A DNA stretch of 64,000 nucleotides from Paenibacillus caseinilyticus (GTDB lineage: Bacteria; Bacillota; Bacilli; Paenibacillales; NBRC-103111): assembly GCF_027533645.1 (NCBI RefSeq), contig NZ_JAQAGY010000002.1, positions 434,001 to 498,000 on the forward strand, read 5' to 3'. A program made the position numbers and the translations under genes. Position 1 is the stretch's first letter, and every line of letters begins with the position of its first letter. Shown in pieces: positions 36,318-46,954 of this stretch. Under the pieces are notes generated by a model. It ran no database searches, was not told the DNA's origin, and saw nothing but the letters and a program-made list of their open reading frames with translations.

Positions 36318-37079
36318 CTACTCATAGCTGTCCTCCACGGAGGTCTCGGGCTCAAGCAGCCCGTAGCCTTCCCCGTTGCGCATGTATTCCCGGTACGCCC
36401 CGTTGCGGACAACGGTTACGGCATGGCCATAGAGGTCCGTTGCAACGAAGCTTTCGTAAGACTCCACGAACCCGACATTCTCGTCGGCTTCGATCTCGAT
36501 CTCGTTGTAGCTGTCCGATTCGTTCGGGTTCTCTGCGTAGGCCGGGGAGGTCGAGGAACCGTAGCTCTCGAGAATCTGCCAGGCATCTTCGCCGTCGAAT
36601 CCGTTCTGGTCGGGCTGGTCGTCTAGGGAAGTCCGCCCGAATGGAGGGTTCAGGAACTGCTCCTCTACCGGCCGCTCCAGCGGTTCGGGTGCCGGATGGG
36701 GCACATGCTCTACGCAGTACATCGTTGTGGGGATGGCTTGAAGCCGCTCGAATGAAATGGAAGTCCCGCAGGTACGGCAGGTGCCGTAGTCGCCGGCATC
36801 CATCCGCTCCAGCGCTTCATTCACTCCGGTTAGATGCCGTTCCGCATTTTCAAGCAGCGCGATGTCCTTCGAACGCTCGAACATCTCGGTTCCCATGTCC
36901 GCGGGGTGATTGTCGTTCGTCGACAATTCCCCGGTCTGTACGCGGACGGAATCGCCGAGGCCGAAGTGTTCGCCCCCCTGCAGATGCTCTTCGAGCCAGG
37001 TCTGCTCTTCTTGAAGCTGGCTCTTCAACTGCTGAAGCTGATCGCTCGTCAGCTTATGTTGTGAATGATGTTCAGTCAC
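36318..37079 (-). CDS. TraR/DksA-type zinc-finger protein, YteA/YlyA family
   Basis: A 253-residue protein with an N-terminal helical region (about residues 1-85) and a DksA/TraR C4-type finger near residue 100-125 (CRTCGTSISFERLQAIP, then CVEH), followed by a long acidic C-terminal half. GTG 37079 follows AAGGAGG on the minus strand. DksA relatives bind the secondary channel of RNA polymerase; in B. subtilis the YlyA gene occupies this place between ileS and lspA and affects sporulation transcription. Here the gene faces the other way. The role is inferred from the family and position. Confidence 0.83.
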   Translation of the reverse strand: MTEHHSQHKLTSDQLQQLKSQLQEEQTWLEEHLQGGEHFGLGDSVRVQTGELSTNDNHPADMGTEMFERSKDIALLENAERHLTGVNEALERMDAGDYGTCRTCGTSISFERLQAIPTTMYCVEHVPHPAPEPLERPVEEQFLNPPFGRTSLDDQPDQNGFDGEDAWQILESYGSSTSPAYAENPNESDSYNEIEIEADENVGFVESYESFVATDLYGHAVTVVRNGAYREYMRNGEGYGLLEPETSVEDSYE

Positions 37080-37117
37080 CTTCAGCGCCTCCTTCAATAC
37101 ACTTGCACTGCCGTTAT

Positions 37118-37145
37118 TTTTCACGGACGGGGTCCTTTTTACAAT
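37118..37145 (+). promoter_or_regulatory. Possible sigma-A promoter for lspA
   Basis: TTTTCA (37118-37123) and TACAAT (37140-37145), 16 bases apart, lie in the divergent region between the DksA-type gene and lspA. The -35 is only 4 of 6, so this is tentative. Confidence 0.35.
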
Positions 37146-37221
37146 GCCAGATATTATGTCCTGCCGGATGTCCCAGCGCCCTTACTTTACCGGCAGCCCA
37201 CCATGGTGAGGAGTGGATCCA

Positions 37222-37758
37222 TTGAAATACTATATTTACGCATTCATTGTACTGCTGGTCGATCAAGCGACGAAGTGGATGATTGTGAGCAATCTGACGC
37301 TAGGTGAAACGATACCGGTCCTCGGCGAGTTCTTCCAAATTACTTCGCACCGCAACCGCGGCGCAGCGTTCGGCATCCTGCAGAATCAACGCTGGTTCTT
37401 CCTGCTGATTACCGTGGGCGTGGTCGTCGGCGTGATCTGGTATCTGCGGAAGATACTGAGGGAAGGCAAGCGTCTGCTGCCCTTTGCCCTGTCGCTGCTG
37501 CTCGGCGGCGCCTTGGGGAACTTCATCGACCGGGCCTTGTTCGGGGAGGTTGTGGATTTCTTGTATTTTCACTTCCGGTTCCCGTTCTTCGGGTATCCTG
37601 TGGATTACTCTTATCCGATCTTCAATGTAGCGGATATGGCGATCGTAACCGGCGTGGGATTGATCTTCCTGGATTCCATTCTGGCTTGGCGCCGCGAGGC
37701 TAGAGAAGCAAAAGAACACAATGCACGACAAGTGGAAAGCGGGGATATGCAGCCATGA
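37222..37758 (+). CDS. lspA: Lipoprotein signal peptidase
   Basis: LspA is the inner-membrane aspartyl protease that cuts lipoprotein signal peptides before the lipidated cysteine; the DUF4349 lipoprotein in this window would be a substrate. The 178-residue protein has four transmembrane helices and the catalytic aspartates in GGALGNFIDR and FNVADMAI. TTG 37222 has GAGGAG at suitable spacing; GTG 37213 would be inside that site. The stop overlaps the rluD start by four bases. Confidence 0.95.
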   Translation: MKYYIYAFIVLLVDQATKWMIVSNLTLGETIPVLGEFFQITSHRNRGAAFGILQNQRWFFLLITVGVVVGVIWYLRKILREGKRLLPFALSLLLGGALGNFIDRALFGEVVDFLYFHFRFPFFGYPVDYSYPIFNVADMAIVTGVGLIFLDSILAWRREAREAKEHNARQVESGDMQP

Positions 37759-38744
37759 GAAGCGAACAAGACGAACACCTGCAGGGCAATGACGTGCAGG
37801 ATTGGATAGAAGAGGCCGAAGGGGCGCTGGAGTGGAGCGTAGGGCAGGAAGAGGCGGGCGAGCGGATCGACAAGTTCCTGGCCGAGATGCTCGAAGACGG
37901 GCTCGATGTCTCCCGGACCCAGCTGCAGCAGTGGATCAAGGACGGACACGTCACGATCAGCGGCCGTACGGTGAAGCCGAACTACAAGCTGAGCGAAGGC
38001 GACCGGCTGCAGCTGGTCGTACCCGAGCCGCAGGAGCTCGAGCTGACCGCTGAGGACATTCCGCTCGAGGTCGTCTATGAAGACTCCGACGTGATCGTGG
38101 TGAACAAGCCGCGCGGCATGGTCGTTCATCCGGCGCCGGGCCATTACAGCGGCACGCTGGTGAATGCGCTGCTGTACCACTGCAAGGACTTATCTGGGAT
38201 TAACGGGATCATGCGTCCCGGTATCGTCCACCGGATCGACAAGGACACGTCCGGCCTGCTAATGGCCGCGAAGAACGATCTGGCCCATGCCGGATTGACA
38301 GAACAGCTCAAGGCCCACTCGGCTACGCGCAAGTACATTGCGCTGGTACACGGCAACGTGCCGCATGAGAACGGAACGGTGGATGCGCCGATCGGCCGCG
38401 ATCCGAAGGACCGCAAGCTCTATACGGTGACGGAGAAGAACAGCAAGCATGCGGTGACGCACTTTATCGTGCTGGAGCGCTTCGGGGATTATACGCTGAT
38501 GGAGCTCAAGCTCGAAACCGGGCGGACGCACCAGATCCGCGTGCATATGAAGTTCATCGGGCATCCGCTCGTGGGAGACCCGCAGTACGGGCCCTCGAAG
38601 AGCAAGGGCATTCCGATGGACGGGCAGGCGCTGCATGCGGCGGTTCTCGGCTTCGACCACCCGCGGACCGGGGAATCACTGCTGTTCGAGGCGCCGCTGC
38701 CGGACGATATGAACCGGCTGCTCGAAGTGTTGAAAATGAGGTAG
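37755..38744 (+). CDS. rluD: RluD-type 23S rRNA pseudouridine synthase (YlyB)
   Basis: A pseudouridine synthase of the RluA/RluD family. The 329-residue protein has an extra acidic N-terminus, an S4 domain (about residues 33-95: DKFLAEMLEDGLDVSRTQLQQWIKDG) and a catalytic domain with the active-site motif HRIDKDTSGLLM near residue 160 and GRTHQIRVHM near 258. Substrate position is inferred from the family; B. subtilis YlyB occupies this place after lspA. Translationally coupled to lspA. Confidence 0.92.
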   Translation: MRSEQDEHLQGNDVQDWIEEAEGALEWSVGQEEAGERIDKFLAEMLEDGLDVSRTQLQQWIKDGHVTISGRTVKPNYKLSEGDRLQLVVPEPQELELTAEDIPLEVVYEDSDVIVVNKPRGMVVHPAPGHYSGTLVNALLYHCKDLSGINGIMRPGIVHRIDKDTSGLLMAAKNDLAHAGLTEQLKAHSATRKYIALVHGNVPHENGTVDAPIGRDPKDRKLYTVTEKNSKHAVTHFIVLERFGDYTLMELKLETGRTHQIRVHMKFIGHPLVGDPQYGPSKSKGIPMDGQALHAAVLGFDHPRTGESLLFEAPLPDDMNRLLEVLKMR

Positions 38745-38762
38745 AGGCGGGGAATGTAACGC

Positions 38763-39926
38763 ATGGGAGAACTCGAAGCGTATATCAATCCGAAGCTAAA
38801 AGAGATTCAAATCTCGGGAATCCGCAAAATCGCCAACAAGGTGGCGGAATATCCCGATGCTTTGTCGCTGACGATCGGACAGCCGGACTTTCCGACGCCG
38901 GCTCATATTCTGCGGGCAGGCGAGCAGGCAATCGCAGATCACCGTACAACCTATACGCCGAATGCCGGGCTGCCGGAGCTTCGGCGCGCGGCCGCGGCGT
39001 TCATCGAAGCCAAATACGGCTTGCAGTACGACCCGGCTGAGGAAGTGATCGTCACCGTCGGCGCCAGCCAGGCGCTCGACATCACGCTCCGTACGATTCT
39101 GCAACCGGGAGACGAAGTCATCCTGCCGGGTCCGATCTACCCAGGCTATGAGCCGCTCGTGCGGCTGTGCGGGGGGACACCGGTGTACGTGGATACACGG
39201 CGCAGCGGGTTCAAGCTCACAGCCGAGCTGCTGGAGCCTTATCTGACGGAGAATACGCGCTGTGTCATTCTTTGCTATCCGTCGAATCCGACGGGAAGGA
39301 TCTTAAGCGAGAGGGAGCTCTCCGATATGGCCGGGCTGCTTGAGAACCGGAATGTGTTCGTGGTGTCCGATGAGATCTACAGCGAGCTGGTGTATGAGGG
39401 GGCACACCGCTCTATTGCCGGAGTGCCCGGCATGCGGGATAAGACGATCGTTATTAACGGCCTGTCGAAGTCGCATTCGATGACCGGCTGGCGGGTCGGA
39501 TTCACCTTTGCTCCGGCTTATCTCTCGAGGCACATGGTCAAAGCGCATCAATACAATGTGACCTGCGCCAGTTCGATCTCGCAGTATGCGGCGGTGGCGG
39601 CGCTGACGGCCGGACGGGACGACGCGCTGCCGATGAAGGCGGAGTACGTCAAGCGCCGGGATTATGTGTATGACCGGCTGCAGGGCATGGGCTTCGACCT
39701 GGTGAAACCGGAAGGCGCGTTCTATCTGTTCCCATCCATCGAACGGTTCGGCCTGCCTTCCATGGAGTTCACTCTGCGGCTCTTGGAGGAGAAGCGGGTA
39801 GCCGTCGTGCCCGGGGATGCGTTCTCGGTCTATGGCGAAGGCTACATCCGCCTCTCCTATGCTTATGGCATGGATGTTCTGGAGTCGGGGATGGAGCGGC
39901 TCGAGGCATTTGTTAAAGGGTTATAA
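38763..39926 (+). CDS. patA: N-acetyl-LL-diaminopimelate aminotransferase PatA
   Basis: A class I PLP aminotransferase, 387 residues. Its sequence matches B. subtilis PatA closely by memory: LSLTIGQPDFPTP near the N-terminus, GASQALDITLRTIL, PGPIYPGYEPL, SNPTGR, and the PLP lysine in NGLSKSHSMTGWRVGF. PatA aminates N-acetyl-2-amino-6-oxopimelate in the acetylase branch of lysine/DAP synthesis. The other two branch-specific genes, dapL and dapH, lie next door on the other strand, which strengthens the assignment. It follows rluD by 18 bases, so it should belong to the lspA-rluD unit. Confidence 0.88.
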   Translation: MGELEAYINPKLKEIQISGIRKIANKVAEYPDALSLTIGQPDFPTPAHILRAGEQAIADHRTTYTPNAGLPELRRAAAAFIEAKYGLQYDPAEEVIVTVGASQALDITLRTILQPGDEVILPGPIYPGYEPLVRLCGGTPVYVDTRRSGFKLTAELLEPYLTENTRCVILCYPSNPTGRILSERELSDMAGLLENRNVFVVSDEIYSELVYEGAHRSIAGVPGMRDKTIVINGLSKSHSMTGWRVGFTFAPAYLSRHMVKAHQYNVTCASSISQYAAVAALTAGRDDALPMKAEYVKRRDYVYDRLQGMGFDLVKPEGAFYLFPSIERFGLPSMEFTLRLLEEKRVAVVPGDAFSVYGEGYIRLSYAYGMDVLESGMERLEAFVKGL

Positions 39927-39951
39927 CCTTTGGTGTTATACTTGAGCAGCA

Positions 39952-39997
39952 AAAAAGACCACACTTGGCAGCAGTTGTCTGCCGGTGCGGTCTTTTT
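39952..39997. terminator. Bidirectional terminator between patA and dapL
   Basis: AAAAAGACC (39952-39960) and GGTCTTTTT (39989-39997), extended by ACTTGGCAG and CTGCCGGTG, form a long stem with A residues on one side and T on the other. It serves the convergent genes patA and dapL. Confidence 0.85.
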
Positions 39998-40130
39998 GTT
40001 GTTCGCGGCGAGTGGATTGTATTTCCCAAGGCCGGAAAAGGAGGGGGAGGCAGCTTATGCGTCCCGGAAAAGGAAGCTCCCGGGGACGGAGGAGTATGCG
40101 GCAGTCACAGCCGGCCTGTCCTCTTCATCT

Positions 40131-41270
40131 TTACTTGGAGGCTCTCCAAGTGAAGTAGTCGGTCATCACGCTGACGGCGAGGTCGATCGCGCGCTCGTCC
40201 GGCTCGAGCTTGGCGTGGTGCAGCCCGTACGGCGTATCGACGCCAAGCCAGAACATGAAGCCCGGAACGGCTTCGAGGAAATAACCAAAATCCTCGCCGG
40301 TCATCGCCTCGGTACATTCGACGAGCTGTACGTCGTTTCGCCGCGCTTCCCGCAGCCAGGCCATGAAGTTCTCCGTCACGCCGGCTTCGTTGAATACTTG
40401 GCGGTAATTCGCGCCGTAATCGATCTCCGCCTGGCACCCGAACGAAACCTCGATGCCGGAGACGATCGCTTCGATCCTGGATTTTACCAGCTTCATCGAA
40501 TCGGCGGATAAGGTGCGGATCGTACCTTCAAGCCTGGCTTTCTCCGCGATGATATTCTGCTTCGTTCCTCCTTCGATCTTACCGATCGTGATCACGGCGG
40601 AGTCGAGCGGGTTGATATTGCGGGAGATGACCGTCTGCAGCTGCCCGACGAGCTGGCAGGCGGCGATCACCATGTCATTGGCGTTGTGGGGGAAAGCGGC
40701 ATGGCCCCCTTTGCCCGTCAGATCGATGAACAGCTCCGATGTATTGGCGAAGAGAATGCCGGGCTTCGTCGCAATCGTGCCCACGGGATACTCCGGGGCC
40801 ACATGGAGCGCGAACATTTCCTGAGGCATCCAATCCCCGAGCGCCCCGCTCTCGAGCATCGGCAGCGCGCCGCCGGGGCCTTCCTCGGCAGGCTGGAAGA
40901 TGAAGGTAAGGTCGTCGCGGACCGGCTGCCGGGCGAAGTACGACAGCACCCCGAGCCCGATGGTCATGTGCAGATCATGGCCGCAGGCGTGCATGTATCC
41001 CGGGTGCTCTGAGCGGAAGTCATAGCCGGTTTCCTCGGCGATCGGCAGACCGTCCATGTCGGCCCGGTAGCCGTACCGGCGCTGCGGGTTCGTGCCCCTG
41101 ACGTTCACCAGGATGCCCGTGCGCCAGGTGCGTACCTCGATATGCTCCTGCGGAAGGGATGCGATATAATCCAGCAGGTACTGCTGGGTCTTGAATTCCT
41201 GATAGCCGGGTTCGGGAATGCGGTGCAGGTCCCGGCGGATTCGGGCGGATTCGAATGGAAGGGTCGTCAT
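40131..41270 (-). CDS. dapL: N-acetyldiaminopimelate deacetylase
   Basis: A metal-dependent M20-family amidohydrolase of 379 residues that removes the acetyl group from N-acetyl-LL-diaminopimelate, giving LL-DAP. It has the metal-site segments [21 protein letters not shown] and [11 protein letters not shown], and a C-terminal [12 protein letters not shown] 41270 on the minus strand follows GAGGAGG. It is downstream of dapH but separated by a strong terminator, so it may have its own promoter or depend on read-through. The family assignment alone could also fit other M20 deacylases; the neighbours decide it. Confidence 0.9.
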   Translation of the reverse strand: MTTLPFESARIRRDLHRIPEPGYQEFKTQQYLLDYIASLPQEHIEVRTWRTGILVNVRGTNPQRRYGYRADMDGLPIAEETGYDFRSEHPGYMHACGHDLHMTIGLGVLSYFARQPVRDDLTFIFQPAEEGPGGALPMLESGALGDWMPQEMFALHVAPEYPVGTIATKPGILFANTSELFIDLTGKGGHAAFPHNANDMVIAACQLVGQLQTVISRNINPLDSAVITIGKIEGGTKQNIIAEKARLEGTIRTLSADSMKLVKSRIEAIVSGIEVSFGCQAEIDYGANYRQVFNEAGVTENFMAWLREARRNDVQLVECTEAMTGEDFGYFLEAVPGFMFWLGVDTPYGLHHAKLEPDERAIDLAVSVMTDYFTWRASK

Positions 41271-41423
41271 GACAAGGGTTGCCTCCTCTGGATAGGGTCG
41301 TTAGAGTGGGGGCCGCCGGCTCACAAGATAAACGGCTTCGCCGTCCTTTAAGGGCAGTGCGCGTTTATTAGAAATATACGAAGACAGAATCGAGCTCTGG
41401 CGCGATATACATTCTTGGATTTT

Positions 41424-41453
41424 AAAAAAAGCCCGGCGCGCGGGGCGCCGGGC
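41424..41453 (-). terminator. Strong terminator after dapH
   Basis: GCCCGGCGC (41431-41439) and GCGCCGGGC (41445-41453) form a perfect 9-pair GC stem. On the minus strand it is followed by seven T residues (41424-41430). It lies between dapH and dapL. The 227-base dapH-dapL gap otherwise shows no clear element; a promoter for dapL was sought and not found. Confidence 0.9.
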
Positions 41454-41497
41454 CTTCTCCCCGAGGCGGGGCAGGAGCCGTCTGGCTATACCTTGCC

Positions 41498-42211
41498 TTA
41501 CAGGGTACGGAGATCCTTGAGGATCTCGGTCTTGGACTTCGTCTTGTCATCGACTTTCTTGATGACGCGCGCAGGTGTACCTGCGACTACGCTGAACGGA
41601 GGCACGTCTTCTGTGACGACAGCGCCGGCAGCGACCACAGAGCCTTCGCCTACGCGTACGCCTTCGAGAATAACGGCATTCGCACCGACGAGCACGTCGT
41701 CTTCAATGACGACCGGCTGAGCGGATGGCGGCTCGATAACGCCTGCGAGTACGGAGCCTGCGCCGATGTGGCACATGTTGCCGACTTTGACACGGCCGCC
41801 GATGACGACGCCCATGTCGATCATCGTGCCGGAGCCGATGGAAGCGCCGATGTTGATGACCGCGCCCATCATGATGATGGCGTTGTCGCCGATGCCGACC
41901 ATCTCGCGGATCGTAGCGCCCGGCTCGATACGGGCGTTGATGCCTTTGAGATCGAGCAGCGGAATCGCGGAGTTGCGGCGGTCGTTCTCCACTACGTAGT
42001 CTTCGATTTTGGCGGCATGCTCGTCGAGCACGCTCTTGATATCAGTCCACTCGCCGAACAGAACGCCGCTTGGGCCGGAGAGGAACGATTGAACGCCTTC
42101 AGGGAAAGAGATGGATGCCAGGTCGCCCTTGATATATACCTTGACAGGGGTTTTCTTTTTGCTGGTCTTGATCAGGTTGATAACTTCTTCCGTATTCATT
42201 TCGATAGACAT
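41498..42211 (-). CDS. dapH: Tetrahydrodipicolinate N-acetyltransferase
   Basis: DapH uses acetyl-CoA to acetylate tetrahydrodipicolinate, the first step of the acetylase branch of lysine and DAP synthesis. The 237-residue protein has an N-terminal domain and a left-handed beta-helix of hexapeptide repeats (from about residue 90: [21 protein letters not shown] onwards), with [13 protein letters not shown] and [24 protein letters not shown] 42211 on the minus strand follows AAGGAG. Together with dapL and patA it supplies the meso-DAP used by the MurE of this window and for spore dipicolinate and lysine. Confidence 0.95.
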   Translation of the reverse strand: MSIEMNTEEVINLIKTSKKKTPVKVYIKGDLASISFPEGVQSFLSGPSGVLFGEWTDIKSVLDEHAAKIEDYVVENDRRNSAIPLLDLKGINARIEPGATIREMVGIGDNAIIMMGAVINIGASIGSGTMIDMGVVIGGRVKVGNMCHIGAGSVLAGVIEPPSAQPVVIEDDVLVGANAVILEGVRVGEGSVVAAGAVVTEDVPPFSVVAGTPARVIKKVDDKTKSKTEILKDLRTL

Positions 42212-42314
42212 GAGGGGGTTACAGCTCCTTATGTAATAATAACGTAATTGGAAAGTGAACCATACCGGTCAATCACCTTAGAACGGGCTATGGCCCGGTT
42301 CACGAACTACATCT

Positions 42315-42344
42315 TTTATAGCATAAAACACCTTCCGCAGGCAA
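42315..42344 (-). promoter_or_regulatory. Sigma-A promoter for dapH
   Basis: On the minus strand TTGCCT (42344-42339) and TATAAA (42320-42315) are 18 bases apart, and the -10 is extended by TGC. The start near 42308 gives a leader of about 97 bases, too short for a lysine riboswitch. Confidence 0.6.
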
Positions 42345-42394
42345 TCATGGCGAGGTGAATATCAAATGAATCTCCTGCGATTATTCGGGACGTA

Positions 42395-42423
42395 TTGACA
42401 AGCCGTGTCGAACGTGGGATAAT
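42395..42423 (+). promoter_or_regulatory. Sigma-A promoter of the pyr operon
   Basis: A perfect TTGACA (42395-42400) and GATAAT (42418-42423) are 17 bases apart. The start near 42430 begins the PyrR-regulated leader. Confidence 0.85.
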
Positions 42424-42429
42424 TCTTGG

Positions 42430-44146
<1,717 letters not shown>

Positions 44147-44231
44147 CAAGGATCATAAGGGGACGAGTATTCCGTAAGGCGTCCTTGCAACTATAGATGA
44201 TAGAAGTTTGATAATAGGATCGGAGGTTCCC

Positions 44232-45521
44232 ATGGGGATTTGGATTAGGAACGCCAGCGTGGTGGCAGCCGGCAGCGAAGTAACGAAGAAGCACGTTCTG
44301 ATTGAAGGCGGCGTTGTGGAGAGCATCGTGGATGCGGAAGCGGGCGAGCCGGATACCGCAGGACATACGGTAGTGGATGCGGCAGGCAAGCTGCTGGCTC
44401 CGGGCCTCATTGATATGCATGTGCACCTGCGAGAGCCGGGGTTTGAGTATAAGGAAGACATCGCGTCGGGCACGCGTTCGGCAGCCAAGGGCGGATTCAC
44501 GACGATCGCCTGCATGCCGAATACCCGGCCCGTGATCGATACCGTGGAGACGGTAAAGTATGTGCTCGACAAGGCCGAGACCGAGGGCATCGTCCGTGTA
44601 CTGCCTTACGGCTGTATCACGAAGAACGAGCTTGGGCGCGAGCTGACGGACTTCGATGCGCTGAAGGAAGCGGGGGTCATCGGATATACGGATGACGGCG
44701 TAGGCGTACAGAGCGCACAGATGATGAAGGATGCGATGGCGAAGGCCGCATCGATCGGCATGCCGATTATCGCCCACTGCGAAGATAACACGCTGGTCGA
44801 AGGGGCGGCGGTATCCGAGGGGGCGTTCGCCCGCAAGCACGGTCTGAAGGGCATCCCGAACGAATCCGAAGCGATTCATGTGGGCCGGGACATCCTGCTG
44901 GCGGAAGCAACCGGCGTCCACTACCACGTCTGTCACGTCAGCACGGAACAGTCCGTCCGCCTGATCCGGCACGCGAAGCAGTTCGGCATCAAGGTGACTG
45001 CGGAAGTGTGTCCTCACCACCTGATCCTGTCGGATGAGGATATCCCGGACAGCATGGATGCGAACTGGAAGATGAACCCGCCGCTGCGGACGCCGCGCGA
45101 TGTGCGGGCCTGCATCGAGGGCCTTGTGGACGGCACGATCGACATCGTAGTGACCGACCACGCGCCGCACAGCGCGGAAGAGAAGGGCCGCGGCATGCAG
45201 CTGGCACCGTTCGGCATCACCGGCTTTGAGACGGCATTCCCTCTCCTGTACACGAAATTCGTGGCTACCGGCGAGTGGACACTGGAATTCCTCGTCGACA
45301 AGATGACGAAGCTGCCCGCACAGGTATTCGGTCTTCCTTGGGGTACGCTTGAGACCGGCAAACCGGCGGATCTTACGCTGATCGATCTCGAGACCGAGAA
45401 GGAAGTGAACCCGGAGGAGTTCCTCTCCAAGGGCAAGAATACGCCATTCACGGGCTGGAAGCTCCGCGGCTGGCCGGCGCTCACGATGGTGGGCGGCCAA
45501 GTGGTCTGGTCTGCCGAGTAA
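44232..45521 (+). CDS. pyrC: Dihydroorotase
   Basis: PyrC cyclises carbamoyl aspartate to dihydroorotate. The 429-residue class I dihydroorotase has the zinc motif DMHVHLREPGFEYKEDI near residue 62, the metal-ligand region HCEDNTL, HVSTEQSV and the catalytic region VVTDHAPHSAEEK. ATG 44232 follows CGGAGGT; the frame is open to 44208 but lacks a site there. An 85-base spacer with a small GGACG/CGTCC inverted repeat separates it from pyrB. Confidence 0.96.
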   Translation: MGIWIRNASVVAAGSEVTKKHVLIEGGVVESIVDAEAGEPDTAGHTVVDAAGKLLAPGLIDMHVHLREPGFEYKEDIASGTRSAAKGGFTTIACMPNTRPVIDTVETVKYVLDKAETEGIVRVLPYGCITKNELGRELTDFDALKEAGVIGYTDDGVGVQSAQMMKDAMAKAASIGMPIIAHCEDNTLVEGAAVSEGAFARKHGLKGIPNESEAIHVGRDILLAEATGVHYHVCHVSTEQSVRLIRHAKQFGIKVTAEVCPHHLILSDEDIPDSMDANWKMNPPLRTPRDVRACIEGLVDGTIDIVVTDHAPHSAEEKGRGMQLAPFGITGFETAFPLLYTKFVATGEWTLEFLVDKMTKLPAQVFGLPWGTLETGKPADLTLIDLETEKEVNPEEFLSKGKNTPFTGWKLRGWPALTMVGGQVVWSAE

Positions 45522-45643
45522 GGTCAGGAGGATCTGGACCGGGGTCGCAGAGCGCACCGCTTTAGTGCACTGCTCCGGCTCCGGGTTGAATAGAGCATGT
45601 AACTGGGCCGAGCCAAGGCGCATACCTTATCTAGGCGAATCAT

Positions 45644-45687
45644 CGGGGGAGAAGAGCAGTATAACGTGATGCATTCACGATCCCCCG
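45644..45687 (+). other. Nested inverted repeat in the pyrC-carA gap
   Basis: CGGGGGA (45644-45650) and TCCCCCG (45681-45687) enclose CGTGA (45665-45669) and TCACG (45675-45679). There is no T tract and no PyrR loop. The whole 254-base gap (45522-45775) has no convincing promoter or open frame with a start; it may only carry structured operon mRNA. Confidence 0.4.
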
Positions 45688-45775
45688 CTGTAACAAATCC
45701 GAACGGAACGCGGCTGATGCCACAGGATCGTTCACAAGTTAGGGCAGAGCATTTACCACAAAGGAGTGAGACTTC

Positions 45776-46954
45776 ATGCAAGCAAGATTGGTGTTGGAAG
45801 ACGGTACGGTATTTACCGGCAAAGCATTCGGCGGTTCCGGCGACTCCGTTGGCGAGGTCGTCTTTAATACAGGCATTACAGGGTATCAGGAAGTTCTCTC
45901 CGATCCGTCGTACTGCGGACAGATCGTGACGATGACTTACCCGCTGATCGGCAACTACGGCATCACAAGAGACGACTTCGAGTCGATCCGCCCGTTCATT
46001 CACGGCTTCGTAGTCCGCGAGCATGAGGAAGTGCCGAGCAACTGGAGAGCCCAGTACTCGATCGACTCCCTGCTCAAAGAATACGACATCATGGGCATCA
46101 GCGGCATCGATACCCGGATGCTGACCCGCCGTATTCGTCACCATGGGGTCATGAAAGGCCTGTTGACCACGTCGGGCAAGCGTGTGGAAGAACTGCTCGA
46201 GCAGATGAAGGCCGTTCCGCTTATGACCGATCAAGTACCGCGCGTCTCCACGAAGAATGTGTTCCACAGCCCGGGCGCTAAGGAGCGCATCGTCGTTATC
46301 GACTTCGGCTCGAAGAGCGGCATCCTGCGCGACCTCACGAAGCGCGGCTGCGACGTGGTCGTCGTGCCTCAAGATACGAGCGCGGAGCAAATCCGCCGTA
46401 TCGCACCGGACGGCGTACTGCTCTCCAATGGCCCTGGGGACCCGAAAGACGTGCAGCATGCGGTACAGACGATCTCCCAGCTGCTCGGCGAGTTCCCGCT
46501 CTTCGGCATCTGCCTCGGACACCAGCTGTTCGCTCTGGCCGCCGGCGCGGACACGGAGAAGCTGAAGTTCGGACACCGCGGTGGGAACCATCCGGTGAAG
46601 GATCTGGCTACAGGGCGCTGCTATATTACTTCCCAGAACCACGGTTACACGGTGAAAGAAGAGTCGGTCGCCGGTACCGAGCTGGAAGTGACGCATATCA
46701 ACAACAACGACCGTACGATCGAAGGGCTTCGTCATAAGAAGCACCCTGCGTTCTCGGTACAATACCATCCGGAGGCTGCACCGGGACCGTTCGACTCGAG
46801 CTACCTGTTCGATGACTTCCTCCAGCTGATCCGCGATCACAAGACCAATCATCCGAAGCTGCCAAGACAGGCGCAGATCGCCGCCGCTTATCAAGCGGGC
46901 AGCACGGAGCCTACATCCGCATCGAAAGGGGAGCTGCACTATGCCGAAAAATAA
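45776..46954 (+). CDS. carA: Carbamoyl-phosphate synthase small subunit
   Basis: CarA hydrolyses glutamine and passes ammonia to CarB. The 392-residue protein has an N-terminal CPSase domain ([17 protein letters not shown]) and a class I glutamine amidotransferase domain with the catalytic Cys in [12 protein letters not shown] near residue 246 and the His-Glu pair in [10 protein letters not shown] near residue 330. It starts after AAAGGAG and overlaps carB by 14 bases. As part of the pyr operon this is the pyrimidine-regulated enzyme (pyrAA). Confidence 0.96.
   Translation: MQARLVLEDGTVFTGKAFGGSGDSVGEVVFNTGITGYQEVLSDPSYCGQIVTMTYPLIGNYGITRDDFESIRPFIHGFVVREHEEVPSNWRAQYSIDSLLKEYDIMGISGIDTRMLTRRIRHHGVMKGLLTTSGKRVEELLEQMKAVPLMTDQVPRVSTKNVFHSPGAKERIVVIDFGSKSGILRDLTKRGCDVVVVPQDTSAEQIRRIAPDGVLLSNGPGDPKDVQHAVQTISQLLGEFPLFGICLGHQLFALAAGADTEKLKFGHRGGNHPVKDLATGRCYITSQNHGYTVKEESVAGTELEVTHINNNDRTIEGLRHKKHPAFSVQYHPEAAPGPFDSSYLFDDFLQLIRDHKTNHPKLPRQAQIAAAYQAGSTEPTSASKGELHYAEK

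Noticed and set aside
42405..42411. TGTCGAA, a Spo0A-box core, inside the spacer of the pyr promoter
   Set aside because: A 7-base match occurs several times by chance in a window of this size, and a link of Spo0A to pyr genes has no support here.
45666..45929. An 87-codon frame upstream of and overlapping carA
   Set aside because: It is out of phase with carA, has no suitable ribosome-binding site, and its residues show no family pattern.
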